51,275 nucleotides of DNA from a virus: positions 1 through 51,275 of IMG/VR virus record IMGVR_UViG_3300010299_000006; one strand, written 5' to 3'. The notes beneath the pieces were generated by a model that searched no databases, was not told where the DNA came from, and saw only the letters and a list, made by a program, of their open reading frames with translations. This document shows, one piece after another, positions 1 through 7,069 of the stretch (the first letter of the stretch is position 1; each line of letters starts with the position of its first letter). A program made the position numbers and the translations under genes.

Positions 1-417
1 ATAAAGAGAAGTACCTTCCAAGCTTACGACATCCCTTATCAGAGGCTAGACAAGATTGCCATTGGTGTGGAGATCAATGCTTGGGGATGGCTCGAAGAAA
101 AGAACGGTAAGTTCTACAACTACGTTGACAGAACAGTTCCGAAGGAAGAGGTGTGTGAGCTCGAGACTCCGTACAAAGGACACAGATTCTACCATAGATA
201 TTCTGACGAACAGATACGCAGTGTAGAAAATCTGTTGAGATACTGGAACGAGATCTACGGCATCCCGTTAGACTACAGCGAAGAAGATATGTGGAGCGTA
301 TCTAAGAAGGCATTGCGTGGCGAGGCTGGACTGTACACCCACAACTCTGTACGTAAGGACAAGACAGATATCTTCCCCCAACCTGAAATGATTGAAATGA
401 TTAAATCGTTATCTTAA
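1..417 (+). CDS. N-acetylmuramoyl-L-alanine amidase (endolysin), C-terminal part
   Basis: The frame is open from the first base, so the true start lies upstream of the window. The visible 138 residues include IGVEINAWG and, near the end, a THNSVRKDKTDIFPQP segment. Both resemble the zinc-dependent Amidase_2 family, in which a late His and the KxD motif take part in metal binding and catalysis. Such enzymes cut the bond between MurNAc and the stem peptide of peptidoglycan and act as phage endolysins. The stop overlaps the next start (TAATG at 415-419). That neighbour is a spanin-type protein, which supports a lysis role. The catalytic N-terminal half cannot be seen, so an exact subfamily is not claimed. 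Confidence 0.82.
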   Translation: MKRSTFQAYDIPYQRLDKIAIGVEINAWGWLEEKNGKFYNYVDRTVPKEEVCELETPYKGHRFYHRYSDEQIRSVENLLRYWNEIYGIPLDYSEEDMWSVSKKALRGEAGLYTHNSVRKDKTDIFPQPEMIEMIKSLS

Positions 418-848
418 TGAAATGGCTGGTACAGTTAATTATGATAAGCTCATTGATGAGCTGCAGCGCTCAGTGGCACCTAAAGCGAGCGGTGAAAAAA
501 GATCCTATGATTCTGGAAAAAGACACGCTGGTTGTGACGGACACGGTTGTAGTGCCGCCTGTGGTTACCACGGATACTGTGATTACGAAGCAACAAGATA
601 CTATAGTAGTAGAAAAGGAAAGGCTGAAAGTGAAAGTAATAAGGAATGTGGACACACTTATTATAGACGCGAAATGCGACTCGGATACGATAGTGAAACA
701 GATTGAAGTACCATTTGAAAAAGTTGTATATGTTGAACAAAAAACATTCTTGCAAAAGATACAGGGATTAGTTTTTTACTTTGCGCTAATACTCTTAGCA
801 CTGGCAATAGGAAAAAGACTAATCGATAAGTATCTGTTTAATGAGTAA
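417..848 (+). CDS. Unimolecular-type spanin (lipoprotein with C-terminal membrane anchor)
   Basis: The protein has 143 residues. It starts with a short hydrophobic segment ending in a lipobox-like LMSC-S (Cys16), predicting lipidation and outer-membrane anchoring. A periplasmic stretch rich in Val, Asp, Thr and Lys follows. A transmembrane segment lies near residues 118-134 (FYFALILLALAIG) with a short charged tail. An N-terminal lipid anchor plus a C-terminal transmembrane helix is the hallmark of u-spanins such as T1 gp11, which span the periplasm and fuse inner and outer membranes in the last step of lysis. The position directly after the amidase with a 1-nt stop/start overlap agrees. The call rests on topology and context, not on recognised sequence homology. 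Confidence 0.72.
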   Translation: MKWLVQLIMISSLMSCSAQWHLKRAVKKDPMILEKDTLVVTDTVVVPPVVTTDTVITKQQDTIVVEKERLKVKVIRNVDTLIIDAKCDSDTIVKQIEVPFEKVVYVEQKTFLQKIQGLVFYFALILLALAIGKRLIDKYLFNE

Positions 849-960
849 GAGAAAGAAAGACAATACCCCCAGAAAGATTGAGTATTGTGAAATAGAGCCA
901 AAGGAGTGTGACGGGCAATGCTGTTACGCTAAGGCTAAAAAAAAGAAGGGTTCCCGTTAA
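841..960 (+). CDS. Small Cys-rich basic protein (39 aa)
   Basis: An ATG inside the end of the spanin gene (ATGAGTAA, 8-nt overlap) opens a 39-codon frame. The product has a basic N-terminus (MSKRKK), four cysteines in the pattern C-x6-C-x3-CC, and a Lys-rich tail. The stop codon lies in the loop of the hairpin that ends this transcription block. The Cys spacing could bind a metal, but no known family is recognised. The overlap and correct frame favour a real gene; the small size leaves doubt. Confidence 0.5.
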   Translation: MSKRKKDNTPRKIEYCEIEPKECDGQCCYAKAKKKKGSR

Positions 961-970
961 GGAACCCTTC
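936..970 (-). terminator. Intrinsic terminator for leftward transcription
   Basis: A perfect 10-bp stem (GAAGGGTTCC / GGAACCCTTC, 945-970) has a 6-nt loop. Read on the minus strand it is followed by a run of eight T (the A-run at 936-943). It would stop leftward transcripts arriving from 1031 and beyond. On the plus strand no T-run follows, so rightward termination is weaker. Confidence 0.8.
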
Positions 971-1030
971 GCTGCTTAGAGATGACTATGAGAAAAGCAG
1001 GATAAGAATCAGGTCAAAGATACGCAAAGG

Positions 1031-1507
1031 TTAGTCTTCCTCTACATACTCTGGTGCGAAAGTTCTTAACACATCTATTAAGACGTCTCCTACTTCTTCC
1101 TTGAGTATAAGCGAGTCTGTGATGCCATCACTAATAACAGCTGTTATTCTATTCTTTATTGTGTGTGTTGTGTCCTCACTATCGGATACTTCTATGTCGT
1201 TCCTTTTGAATATACGCTTCCAATTCTCTAGTGACTTAACGTACTGTGCATTCCTAACAGCTATCTGTTCCTCTGCCTTCTTGTTTCCGTAGAGTATGTT
1301 GGCGTGGTCGCACCCTATCAGGGAGCTGATATCTGTAGCGCCCATATGGAATTCATCCTGCAGGATCAGACCTAGGCAGTGCCTGCTGATCACGTTCTCC
1401 CTCTTTCTGGTGGCTTCTAATGGATTAAGTTTATATCGGCGCTTATATTCTCTAGTTATTTTTTTAAACAGCTTAGGCGGCATTTTAATTTTTGAGTGAG
1501 TACCCAT
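1031..1507 (-). CDS. DnaA domain IV-like DNA-binding protein (paralogue 2)
   Basis: The protein has 158 residues. A helix-turn-helix segment near residues 43-80 (RHCLGLILQ ... IGCDHANILYGNKK) matches the layout of the C-terminal DnaA-box-binding domain of bacterial DnaA, whose signature contains (R)DHxTV. Here the Arg is replaced by Cys and the signature reads CDHAN, so specificity may have drifted. There is no AAA+ ATPase domain. The upstream neighbour encodes a clearer paralogue, and both start after an AATTAAAT-type leader. It may bind the phage origin or compete with host DnaA for boxes; either role is inference from the domain. Confidence 0.7.
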   Translation of the reverse strand: MGTHSKIKMPPKLFKKITREYKRRYKLNPLEATRKRENVISRHCLGLILQDEFHMGATDISSLIGCDHANILYGNKKAEEQIAVRNAQYVKSLENWKRIFKRNDIEVSDSEDTTHTIKNRITAVISDGITDSLILKEEVGDVLIDVLRTFAPEYVEED

Positions 1508-1524
1508 AGTATTTAATTTAATTG

Positions 1525-2073
1525 TTAGAGTAGATTCTTTAATCTAGATAATTCTTTATTAAGCCTTTGATTTTTAGCTTGAAGTTCTGCGATATGCTTC
1601 TTGTACACCTCTACCTTCTTGATCTCCATCTTGTAGCTGTTGACTGTATTAATGGATCTTCTTAGCTTTTTTGACAGATCTAGAAACTTGAAGTGTACAT
1701 CTCTGACATCGTTACCATCGGCTATGGTCTTGGGGACCACGCCGTTCTCCAGAAGCATATGCTGTATCTCTTGGTTGATGTTGTCGTATACAATCCTATA
1801 ATCAGAGTCGAACCTATAGTTCATCTCGTGATTCTTGCATCCCCATATAACTGTTGCGTGATCACGCCCAATGATCTTGCCGATTTTCTGCAGGGACATT
1901 CTAGCATTCTCCCTTACTGCGTGGCAGAATGCGTGTCGGTGTATTACATTTTCGTGTAGTCTGCTGCTAGTGACGTTGTTGTTCTTTGAGTACTTGTTCC
2001 AGTAATCCTCTAGCTGCATAAAGGATAGACGTACCTGTAGCACGTCCTCGATTTCTCGTTGAGTTTTATTCAT
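1525..2073 (-). CDS. DnaA domain IV-like DNA-binding protein with C-terminal coiled coil
   Basis: The chosen ATG at 2073 gives 182 residues; a TTG two codons upstream is less likely. Residues about 47-80 contain RHAFCHAVRE ... IGKIIGRDHATVIWG, close to the DnaA domain IV signature (GRDHxTV) that contacts DnaA boxes. Residues about 136-182 are a Lys/Glu/Leu-rich coiled coil, which suggests dimerisation. The ATP-binding part of DnaA is absent. It lies upstream of a shorter, more divergent paralogue in the same leftward unit. A role in origin binding or in interfering with host initiation is inferred. Confidence 0.78.
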   Translation of the reverse strand: MNKTQREIEDVLQVRLSFMQLEDYWNKYSKNNNVTSSRLHENVIHRHAFCHAVRENARMSLQKIGKIIGRDHATVIWGCKNHEMNYRFDSDYRIVYDNINQEIQHMLLENGVVPKTIADGNDVRDVHFKFLDLSKKLRRSINTVNSYKMEIKKVEVYKKHIAELQAKNQRLNKELSRLKNLL

Positions 2074-2093
2074 AGTCAATTAAATTAAGTGGT

Positions 2094-2118
2094 GAGAGGG
2101 GTTGTAAAGACCCCTCTC
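2094..2118 (-). other. Hairpin before the DnaA-like gene leader
   Basis: GAGAGGGG and CCCCTCTC form an 8-bp stem with a 9-nt loop. On the minus strand it is followed without a T-run by ACCACTTAATTTAATTGACT and the ATG at 2073. The order hairpin, ACTTAA leader, ATG is the same as in the cassette array at 12-15 kb, but the GGTYACTGATA part is missing here. Confidence 0.6.
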
Positions 2119-2136
2119 TTGAATTACATTCTTCGC

Positions 2137-2259
2137 TTAGCTCCCACAGCCTTCGCATTCCGGGTTGTCGATTGAACACGCATTGCTATTCTTTTCGCTG
2201 GTTGCTAGTTCGTTTACGAAGTCTGCGAAGTCTTCGCTGAGGTTGATATCTTCAGCCAT
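2137..2259 (-). CDS. Small acidic protein with Cys-rich C-terminus (40 aa)
   Basis: A 40-codon frame runs from the ATG at 2259. The N-terminal two thirds are acidic (MAEDINLSEDFADF). The tail has three cysteines in the pattern C-x6-C-x2-C, ending CGS. A promoter-like TATATTTTG lies about 45 nt upstream. The pattern could bind a metal, but the family is not recognised. It fills what would otherwise be a 240-bp gap in the leftward operon. Confidence 0.55.
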   Translation of the reverse strand: MAEDINLSEDFADFVNELATSEKNSNACSIDNPECEGCGS

Positions 2260-2303
2260 ATCATAATGTATTTTACAGGGTTAAACAAAGGAGATGCAAG
2301 GTA

Positions 2304-2312
2304 CAAAATATA
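2304..2312 (-). promoter_or_regulatory. Promoter-like element TATATTTTG
   Basis: On the minus strand TTATATTTTGTACC lies upstream of the 40-aa gene. It resembles the Bacteroidota -7 element (TAnnTTTG) with one extra T. The same TATATTTTGTA string precedes the leftward lipoprotein gene at 21932. No clear -33 TTTG is visible at the usual distance, so this is tentative. Confidence 0.4.
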
Positions 2313-2321
2313 ACCTGACAG

Positions 2322-2726
2322 TTATTTAATTTTGTCCGTAATCTCCACCCCTAAATCGATATGATAATAGCCTACAACCTTGTCGATAAACTGGCGCTGT
2401 GAAAACTCTGAGGTCTTTGGCATACCCCTTGTTTCCCAAGAGGGTTCACCTATCTCAAGTATCCTGAACGCCCATACACCAACGGGTGTTGAATTGATAT
2501 ACACCGGTGTGGTGCCGAAGTTAACAGCTCTTAATATGAGTGCATCATACTTCTTCTTTTCAATCAGTAAATCATCGTAGTGTCTCTTCCTACACTTAAG
2601 CTCTACGTCTAAGTTGTGAGACTTAGAGTAGCAGTCATACCTTGCCATCTGTTTATGGCTTGGCGTTAGGTCTGGTATGAAGCTGTTCTTTAAGGCTTCG
2701 AACAGCTCTTGTTCTTTGATAAACAT
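2322..2726 (-). CDS. Possible PD-(D/E)XK-type nuclease
   Basis: The protein has 134 residues. A stretch around residues 28-60 reads ARYDCYS ... DVELKCRKRHYDDLLIEKKKYDAL. The Asp followed by E-x-K (ELK) and a downstream Tyr/Lys-rich helix resemble the small PD-(D/E)XK fold of phage resolvase or VRR-type nucleases. The gene sits among recombination and replication genes (glycosyltransferase, RusA, helicase). The call depends on a short motif. A non-enzymatic restriction-like fold protein is an alternative. Confidence 0.45.
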   Translation of the reverse strand: MFIKEQELFEALKNSFIPDLTPSHKQMARYDCYSKSHNLDVELKCRKRHYDDLLIEKKKYDALILRAVNFGTTPVYINSTPVGVWAFRILEIGEPSWETRGMPKTSEFSQRQFIDKVVGYYHIDLGVEITDKIK

Positions 2727-2727
2727 A

Positions 2728-3696
2728 TTAAAGTCCTAGAGAGTCTGTTCGTATCTTATTCAACTTATCTAAATCGTAGTGCTTCTTGATGTGCTTGTTC
2801 AGATTACCTGACAGCTCACGATGCTTTTCCTTAGTCATAGATTCGATGGCGTGCTTCCAGTCCCTTGGTGTAGAGCATAGCAAACCTGTTACGTTGTTCT
2901 CTATGCTTTCCTTGTAGGGAGTGGTGTTGGAAGCTATGATAGAGCTCCTTGTGTATCCTGCCTCAACAACCTTTAGGTCACTCTTAGATTTGTTGAAGGT
3001 GCCGCCTTGAAGCGGCGCCAGAGAAACATCGAAGTTCTCATACATCTTTCCGTAGTCTCCAATGGTTCCGGGTTGCATTATGTGTGAAGCCTTGAACCTA
3101 GCTGGGTAGTCTTCTATATTCACGCAGTGCATTTGCTTTCCGGTGAAGTCATAAGATATCAGGTTGATGTCCTTGCCGTGGTTCTTCGCACCGAGGTAAC
3201 CAAACCTTACTTCCTTGCTGGGCTTCTTCTTCTGTTGCCACTGACTGTGGGTAAGGTCCAGTGTGTTAGGTATGATGTGAACCTCTGCCTTTGGGTTAAC
3301 CTTTGACATACGGTTACCAAGATACCTAGAAGGTGTCCAGATAATATCACACATCTTTATAGACTCTAGAATCTCAATAGACTTGTGCTTCTTATAAAAG
3401 TCGTGTGCCGCATTATGCTTTGGTAGTTCCCAGTAGTCATCGAGATCAAGCACCAGCTTGATGTCGTTAGCCTTGAGCCATTGGCTGAATGCCTTGTAAT
3501 TGTTTACAGTACATCTTCGTGATACCACGATATGTGAGATGACTTCAGTATTGAATGTCTTCAGCTCATCGAAGTCCTTGAAGAAGTGCACACGCATACC
3601 TCTAGACATCAGCCTCAAGAATGGTGTCTGTAATCTGTGGAAGTTCACACCTTGCAGTGCGTCCAAAAATACTAGTACTATCTTATCTTGACTCAT
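2728..3696 (-). CDS. Glycosyltransferase, GT-B fold (GT4-like)
   Basis: The protein has 322 residues without a signal peptide or membrane segment. The N-terminal half has a Rossmann-like start (IVLVFLDALQG) and a LDLDDYWE segment. The C-terminal half has KVVEAGYTRSSIIASNTTPYKE followed by NVTGLLC. This matches the donor-nucleotide-sugar site of GT4 enzymes, where the Glu of the E-x7-E region holds the sugar nucleotide. Acceptor candidates are modified phage DNA bases, virion proteins or host surface glycans; the sequence does not decide. It overlaps the next upstream gene by 14 nt and belongs to the leftward operon. Confidence 0.75.
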   Translation of the reverse strand: MSQDKIVLVFLDALQGVNFHRLQTPFLRLMSRGMRVHFFKDFDELKTFNTEVISHIVVSRRCTVNNYKAFSQWLKANDIKLVLDLDDYWELPKHNAAHDFYKKHKSIEILESIKMCDIIWTPSRYLGNRMSKVNPKAEVHIIPNTLDLTHSQWQQKKKPSKEVRFGYLGAKNHGKDINLISYDFTGKQMHCVNIEDYPARFKASHIMQPGTIGDYGKMYENFDVSLAPLQGGTFNKSKSDLKVVEAGYTRSSIIASNTTPYKESIENNVTGLLCSTPRDWKHAIESMTKEKHRELSGNLNKHIKKHYDLDKLNKIRTDSLGL

Positions 3697-3898
3697 TGTA
3701 CTGGGCTGCTGCAGATTTAATCATATCTAGTTCTCCACGAACGATCTTCTTGTACTGCTGTATCAGCTGGTATAAGAACTCTTCGTCTAGGATAGGATTG
3801 CCTTTGTCATCGTGGATGGATTCGTAAAGGTCTGTTGTTAAATCGTGCACCATATAAAGAGCCGTGTAGTAGGATTTACTCACGGCTTTTATATCCAT
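3683..3898 (-). CDS. Small helical protein of unknown function
   Basis: The start at 3898 (MDIKAVSKSYY, 71 aa) is preferred because it follows an AAATTAAATGCT leader typical of this phage. An upstream ATG at 3925 would give 80 aa and a 50-nt overlap with the RusA-like gene. The product is predicted mostly helical with mixed charge and no recognisable motif. It overlaps both neighbours (RusA-like gene and glycosyltransferase), implying translational coupling. Confidence 0.6.
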   Translation of the reverse strand: MDIKAVSKSYYTALYMVHDLTTDLYESIHDDKGNPILDEEFLYQLIQQYKKIVRGELDMIKSAAAQYNESR

Positions 3899-4253
3899 AG
3901 CATTTAATTTTTGCTCTGAACTCATCTTTCTTTAATTCTGGGTTATATGTTGTTGACTGTGAAGTGAAAAACTTGGGGTTGTCATCTTCAACATATCCCT
4001 CAGCACGTAAGTAGTCTGCAAGAAACTTGGCACAGGTGATAGCATTGTCTACATCATAGCGACAGTTATAGGTAACGTCAATTGCGAAACGATCCACACA
4101 GAATGGATCGATCGTATCTAACTGTTCTTTAATGTGCTTGGTGTAGCTTTCCTTCTGGCTCTTTCTAATAGACCAGTGCTTGCCTGAATACCACTTGTTG
4201 AGGCTTGGCGGCTTAGGGAGGATGATTATGACTTCGTTATAATCTACGTACAT
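3876..4253 (-). CDS. rusA-like: RusA-like Holliday junction resolvase
   Basis: The protein has 125 residues, a normal length for RusA. It has the N-terminal PPSLNKWYSGKHW segment and, near residues 66-92, YDVDNAITCAKFLADYL followed by EDDNPKFF. The conserved Asp residues (D-x-D-N and the DD pair) form the metal site in RusA, which resolves Holliday junctions as a dimer. It lies beside the helicase and upstream of the annealing/exonuclease module. It probably clears branched DNA before packaging. Confidence 0.85.
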   Translation of the reverse strand: MYVDYNEVIIILPKPPSLNKWYSGKHWSIRKSQKESYTKHIKEQLDTIDPFCVDRFAIDVTYNCRYDVDNAITCAKFLADYLRAEGYVEDDNPKFFTSQSTTYNPELKKDEFRAKIKCYGYKSRE

Positions 4254-4276
4254 ATAACAAATCTAATCAATAGCAA

Positions 4277-6100
4277 TCAGATTTCAAAATAAGTTTGCTC
4301 ATTTTTTATCACCAATGGCTCAAATAATCTCCTGTGGGTATCAAGTGTCTCAAATCCAGTGCGCTCTATGTTCATCCTGAATAGGAATGGCTCGTCTAAT
4401 GGGGTAGGTTCACCGCCAGTTTCTTGTGAGCGTACCTTACGAACGTGGAACTCCATAGTTCTACGTTCATCAGAGGTAGGTGCTTGAACTTTCCGGTGAA
4501 ACGTTAAGAACGAATCAGAGCGGTTCACGAATTTACCGCCTCCTTCAGTCTGCTCTGCAAACGGAGCAACAGGTAATCCATCTGGACCCTTCTGTCTCTG
4601 CGCTTCAGTCACCGAGTGTGCGTTAAGCCACATAGCCATATCGTGTCTATTGGTGAAGGTCAACAGCTCACTAGCCGCTTCGTAGTGGTAGTCGTGGGTA
4701 GATAGTGCTGAGCCTTGACTCATCTGTATCTTCAAGCTGTTGTAAGGATCTATAAAGAAGCCTTGGTAGTTGCCCTCGTATTGGATGAGCTTCTCAGCAA
4801 AGATGATCAGATCCATATAGCTGTACACATCTGAGTTCGATATCACCTTGAAGTGTTCTGACACCCAGCTGAAAGCAGCTGTGCGCTCGGCATAGGTCAT
4901 CATATTGATAGGGATGTCTAGTATAAACTCCATCAGTCGCATCTTAATAGCGGCTGTCTTATTCTCAGAGCTGTATATAATCCATCTCCATCCGTGGCGT
5001 ATGGATGAATTCACCATCAGGTACAATGCCATCGTAGTCTTACCTACGTTAGAGTGTCCGTTGATAATAACAAACTCAGACTTGTATCTGAAGTACTGGT
5101 CTAGCCTTGCGTTGCCAGTGTCGAGACCTTTGGGGATCTCTCCAATGGCAAAGCGGTGTATCCATTGGTAGTCTGAATCAGAGTCGGAAATAAAAGACAT
5201 ATCCCCATCGTTGATGAGCATCTCTCTTTTTATCCGGTTCTCATTGTCAACCACGTCCTGCACAGGCATAGTCTTTCCGTGCTCAATACCTTCTCGTATG
5301 GTATTGACAGCTACCTCCTCGCTGTCAATATCTCGCTTGAGTATCTCTTTGATGAGTACACGCTTAGCTTCGTCTTCCTCTATACGTCCTGCAGCGATGA
5401 AGCCTCCTGCAAGATTCGCCGCCTTCAGCAGCTCTTGGTGTTTGGCTCCGTCCCCTGCCCTACGAATCATAGCGGCAAGAACAGCTAACTTATTGTAGTC
5501 TGTGTGTGGTGCGGACTGTGCAGTTTGGTTTTCACTGCGCTCTGAAAGAAGCGAAGAGAAAACCTTAGCGTCCTCGTTAATGATTATCTCTGGGTCGTAT
5601 GACTCAAAGCATAGACGAGCTTCATTCTGTCCTGTAGGGTCTACTTCTAGCCCGTACTGACGTTCCATATAAGAAGATATGGCACGGAAGTGATCACGGT
5701 GTTTGCTAGGTGTAGATACTTTAACCAAAGCTTTAAGTCCGTCTCCACTTGGAGACACCCAACAGGCGAGTACGTAGTCATCTGTAGCTAGGACACGCTT
5801 GGATTCATCTACGTTTATGTGGTCAAAGTCTAATACGATGACACTGCTGTGCTCTTCTAAGTCGTTGTCTTTACGTCCAGAGAACTTCCCGCTGTACATC
5901 ACTACAGGAAGCTCAAGCTTAGCTTCTTTGTCAGGAATCGGATTCCCGTTCTGGTCCACGCTGTGTACTCCACGGACCCTCTCTATCAAGGACTTCTGTT
6001 TGCCACTCTTGATACGCTCCAGTGAGGTTTGTATGGTAGTGTGTTGTGGGTTGGTCGTATCTCTGACGTTCTTGAACATCGTTATGGTTTTCTCTAGCAT
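4277..6100 (-). CDS. Primase/helicase: BT4734-like N-terminal domain plus DnaB-like RecA-fold ATPase
   Basis: The protein has 607 residues. The N-terminal part (about 1-200) has the layout of the BT4734/VirE N-terminal domain common in Bacteroidota mobile elements: an early KxGKQKSLIERVR stretch, VVMYSGKFSGR, then VIVLDFDHI. The C-terminal half has a Walker A GHSNVGKTT near residue 347 and a Walker B-like GFFIDPYN, typical of replicative helicase RecA folds. It likely unwinds DNA at the fork and may have primer-synthesis capacity. The N-terminal coding region overlaps the end of the preceding gene by 170 nt. The ATG at 6079 (MFKNVRD) is an alternative start. Confidence 0.78.
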   Translation of the reverse strand: MLEKTITMFKNVRDTTNPQHTTIQTSLERIKSGKQKSLIERVRGVHSVDQNGNPIPDKEAKLELPVVMYSGKFSGRKDNDLEEHSSVIVLDFDHINVDESKRVLATDDYVLACWVSPSGDGLKALVKVSTPSKHRDHFRAISSYMERQYGLEVDPTGQNEARLCFESYDPEIIINEDAKVFSSLLSERSENQTAQSAPHTDYNKLAVLAAMIRRAGDGAKHQELLKAANLAGGFIAAGRIEEDEAKRVLIKEILKRDIDSEEVAVNTIREGIEHGKTMPVQDVVDNENRIKREMLINDGDMSFISDSDSDYQWIHRFAIGEIPKGLDTGNARLDQYFRYKSEFVIINGHSNVGKTTMALYLMVNSSIRHGWRWIIYSSENKTAAIKMRLMEFILDIPINMMTYAERTAAFSWVSEHFKVISNSDVYSYMDLIIFAEKLIQYEGNYQGFFIDPYNSLKIQMSQGSALSTHDYHYEAASELLTFTNRHDMAMWLNAHSVTEAQRQKGPDGLPVAPFAEQTEGGGKFVNRSDSFLTFHRKVQAPTSDERRTMEFHVRKVRSQETGGEPTPLDEPFLFRMNIERTGFETLDTHRRLFEPLVIKNEQTYFEI

Positions 6101-6419
6101 CTGAAATTAATTTTGTTGTATTGCTATCGTCATCACACACAGAATCGAAGCTGTTTAGGTTTTCTTTTCTTTCGATTGCAATAATAAGTAAAGTTATGTA
6201 TCCGTGTAGGTCGTACAAAGTATCTATCGATTCTTTGCCTATCCCAAGACCCTTCAGCCGCATCAGCTTGTCATCCATCCTAGCTCCTAGAGACACGACG
6301 GCATCTCCATTTCCGAAGATGCCTAGTGGGTTGAGTGCGCTGTCGCCGTATGCCTCGTTCTTTTTTACTAAGAGATTCTTTGTGTTGTCACAAACTCTTT
6401 TGATATCATCCTTAGTCAT
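5931..6419 (-). CDS. DUF1599/NMAD1-type nucleotide-metabolism protein with overlapping tail
   Basis: The first about 100 of 162 residues match the family pattern KNEAYGDSALNP ... FG, RMDDKLMRLKGL, DTLYDLHGYITLL. I associate this with DUF1599 (nucleotide-modification-associated domain 1), related to MazG-like all-alpha pyrophosphatases. A role in nucleotide pool control or modified-base metabolism is inferred. The last about 57 residues are hydrophilic, have no family resemblance and are encoded out of frame inside the helicase gene. They look like read-through into overlapping sequence after loss of an earlier stop. Confidence 0.7.
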   Translation of the reverse strand: MTKDDIKRVCDNTKNLLVKKNEAYGDSALNPLGIFGNGDAVVSLGARMDDKLMRLKGLGIGKESIDTLYDLHGYITLLIIAIERKENLNSFDSVCDDDSNTTKLISDARENHNDVQERQRYDQPTTHYHTNLTGAYQEWQTEVLDREGPWSTQRGPERESDS

Positions 6420-6618
6420 CGAGTGAGTCTTTAATTAGTCTACCTATTTTCTCAGGATCTAAATCCATTATCCTACGTAGCTTCCTACGTTCTTCCAGCT
6501 TTGCCTTTTCATACTCTGCCTTGGAGCAGTCCTTGCCCAAGTTCTGGAACAGCTTTGCGTTCTGTTCGAGTACGCAGTCGATAATCTTCTTGTGTTCTTT
6601 GTTGTCTAAATAGGACAT
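6412..6618 (-). CDS. Small charged helical protein (68 aa)
   Basis: A Lys/Glu-rich, probably coiled-coil protein (residues about 30-50 KAEYEKAKLEERRKLRR). Its stop overlaps the start of the NMAD1-type gene (ATGACTAA), so the two are translationally coupled. No family is recognised. Leader: AAACTTTTTTAATT before the ATG. Confidence 0.6.
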   Translation of the reverse strand: MSYLDNKEHKKIIDCVLEQNAKLFQNLGKDCSKAEYEKAKLEERRKLRRIMDLDPEKIGRLIKDSLDD

Positions 6619-6645
6619 AATTAAAAAAGTTTAGTTTGATTGTCA

Positions 6646-6912
6646 TTAGTACCATCCAAAGTCATCTATCCACACTGGAGTGCTCTTTCCCACGTATGTA
6701 TTAAATGTATTGTACTCAAGGTAATCGATAGCTTCTTCTTCGCTCATATCTTCTTCACATAGTATCGAAATGCATTTCCTGCGTGAGTATACAACCTTCC
6801 AATTGTTTGGGTCAAACCCAACAATTGCATTATCAAAACCATCGGCAAACAAGATGTCATCTGTGTCTGCGTAGTGTTCTATGATAGCGTCTTTAATCTT
6901 GTTCGATTCCAT
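6646..6912 (-). CDS. Conserved phage protein of unknown function
   Basis: The pattern ADGFDNAIVGFD ... VVYSRRKCISIL ... MSEEEAIDYLEYN ... YVGKSTPVWI is familiar from many tailed phages and is always annotated hypothetical. The start is set at the second ATG of an ATGACTATG double start (88 aa); ATGs at 6918 and 6939 are also possible. It overlaps the preceding 57-aa gene by about 20 nt. The compact acidic alpha/beta protein has no catalytic motif that I can name. Confidence 0.72.
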   Translation of the reverse strand: MESNKIKDAIIEHYADTDDILFADGFDNAIVGFDPNNWKVVYSRRKCISILCEEDMSEEEAIDYLEYNTFNTYVGKSTPVWIDDFGWY

Positions 6913-7066
6913 AGTCATTGATATCACGCATACACGCATCGATAATCTTTGCGTATTGCTCTGATTTGTTTTTGGTTCTCATCATATTCTTACTGGCGTA
7001 GCGAGCAATCCTAATGATTGTCTCACGAGCTTCAGCTGTTCTGCTTGTCTTGTAGTTTGTCTTCAT
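6893..7066 (-). CDS. Small basic protein (57 aa)
   Basis: A frame of 57 codons from the ATG at 7066, starting MKTNYKTSRT and containing RETIIRIARY and an MMRTKNKSEQY stretch. The product is strongly basic in its first two thirds, so it could bind nucleic acid. It starts 4 nt after the stop of the HTH gene and overlaps the next gene, which supports expression as part of the operon. No family recognised. Confidence 0.55.
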   Translation of the reverse strand: MKTNYKTSRTAEARETIIRIARYASKNMMRTKNKSEQYAKIIDACMRDINDYGIEQD

Positions 7067-7069
7067 AAA

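Noticed and set aside
422-755. Alternative frames over the spanin gene, considered as an embedded second spanin
   Set aside because: No lipobox or signal peptide in either frame; the single protein already has both anchors.
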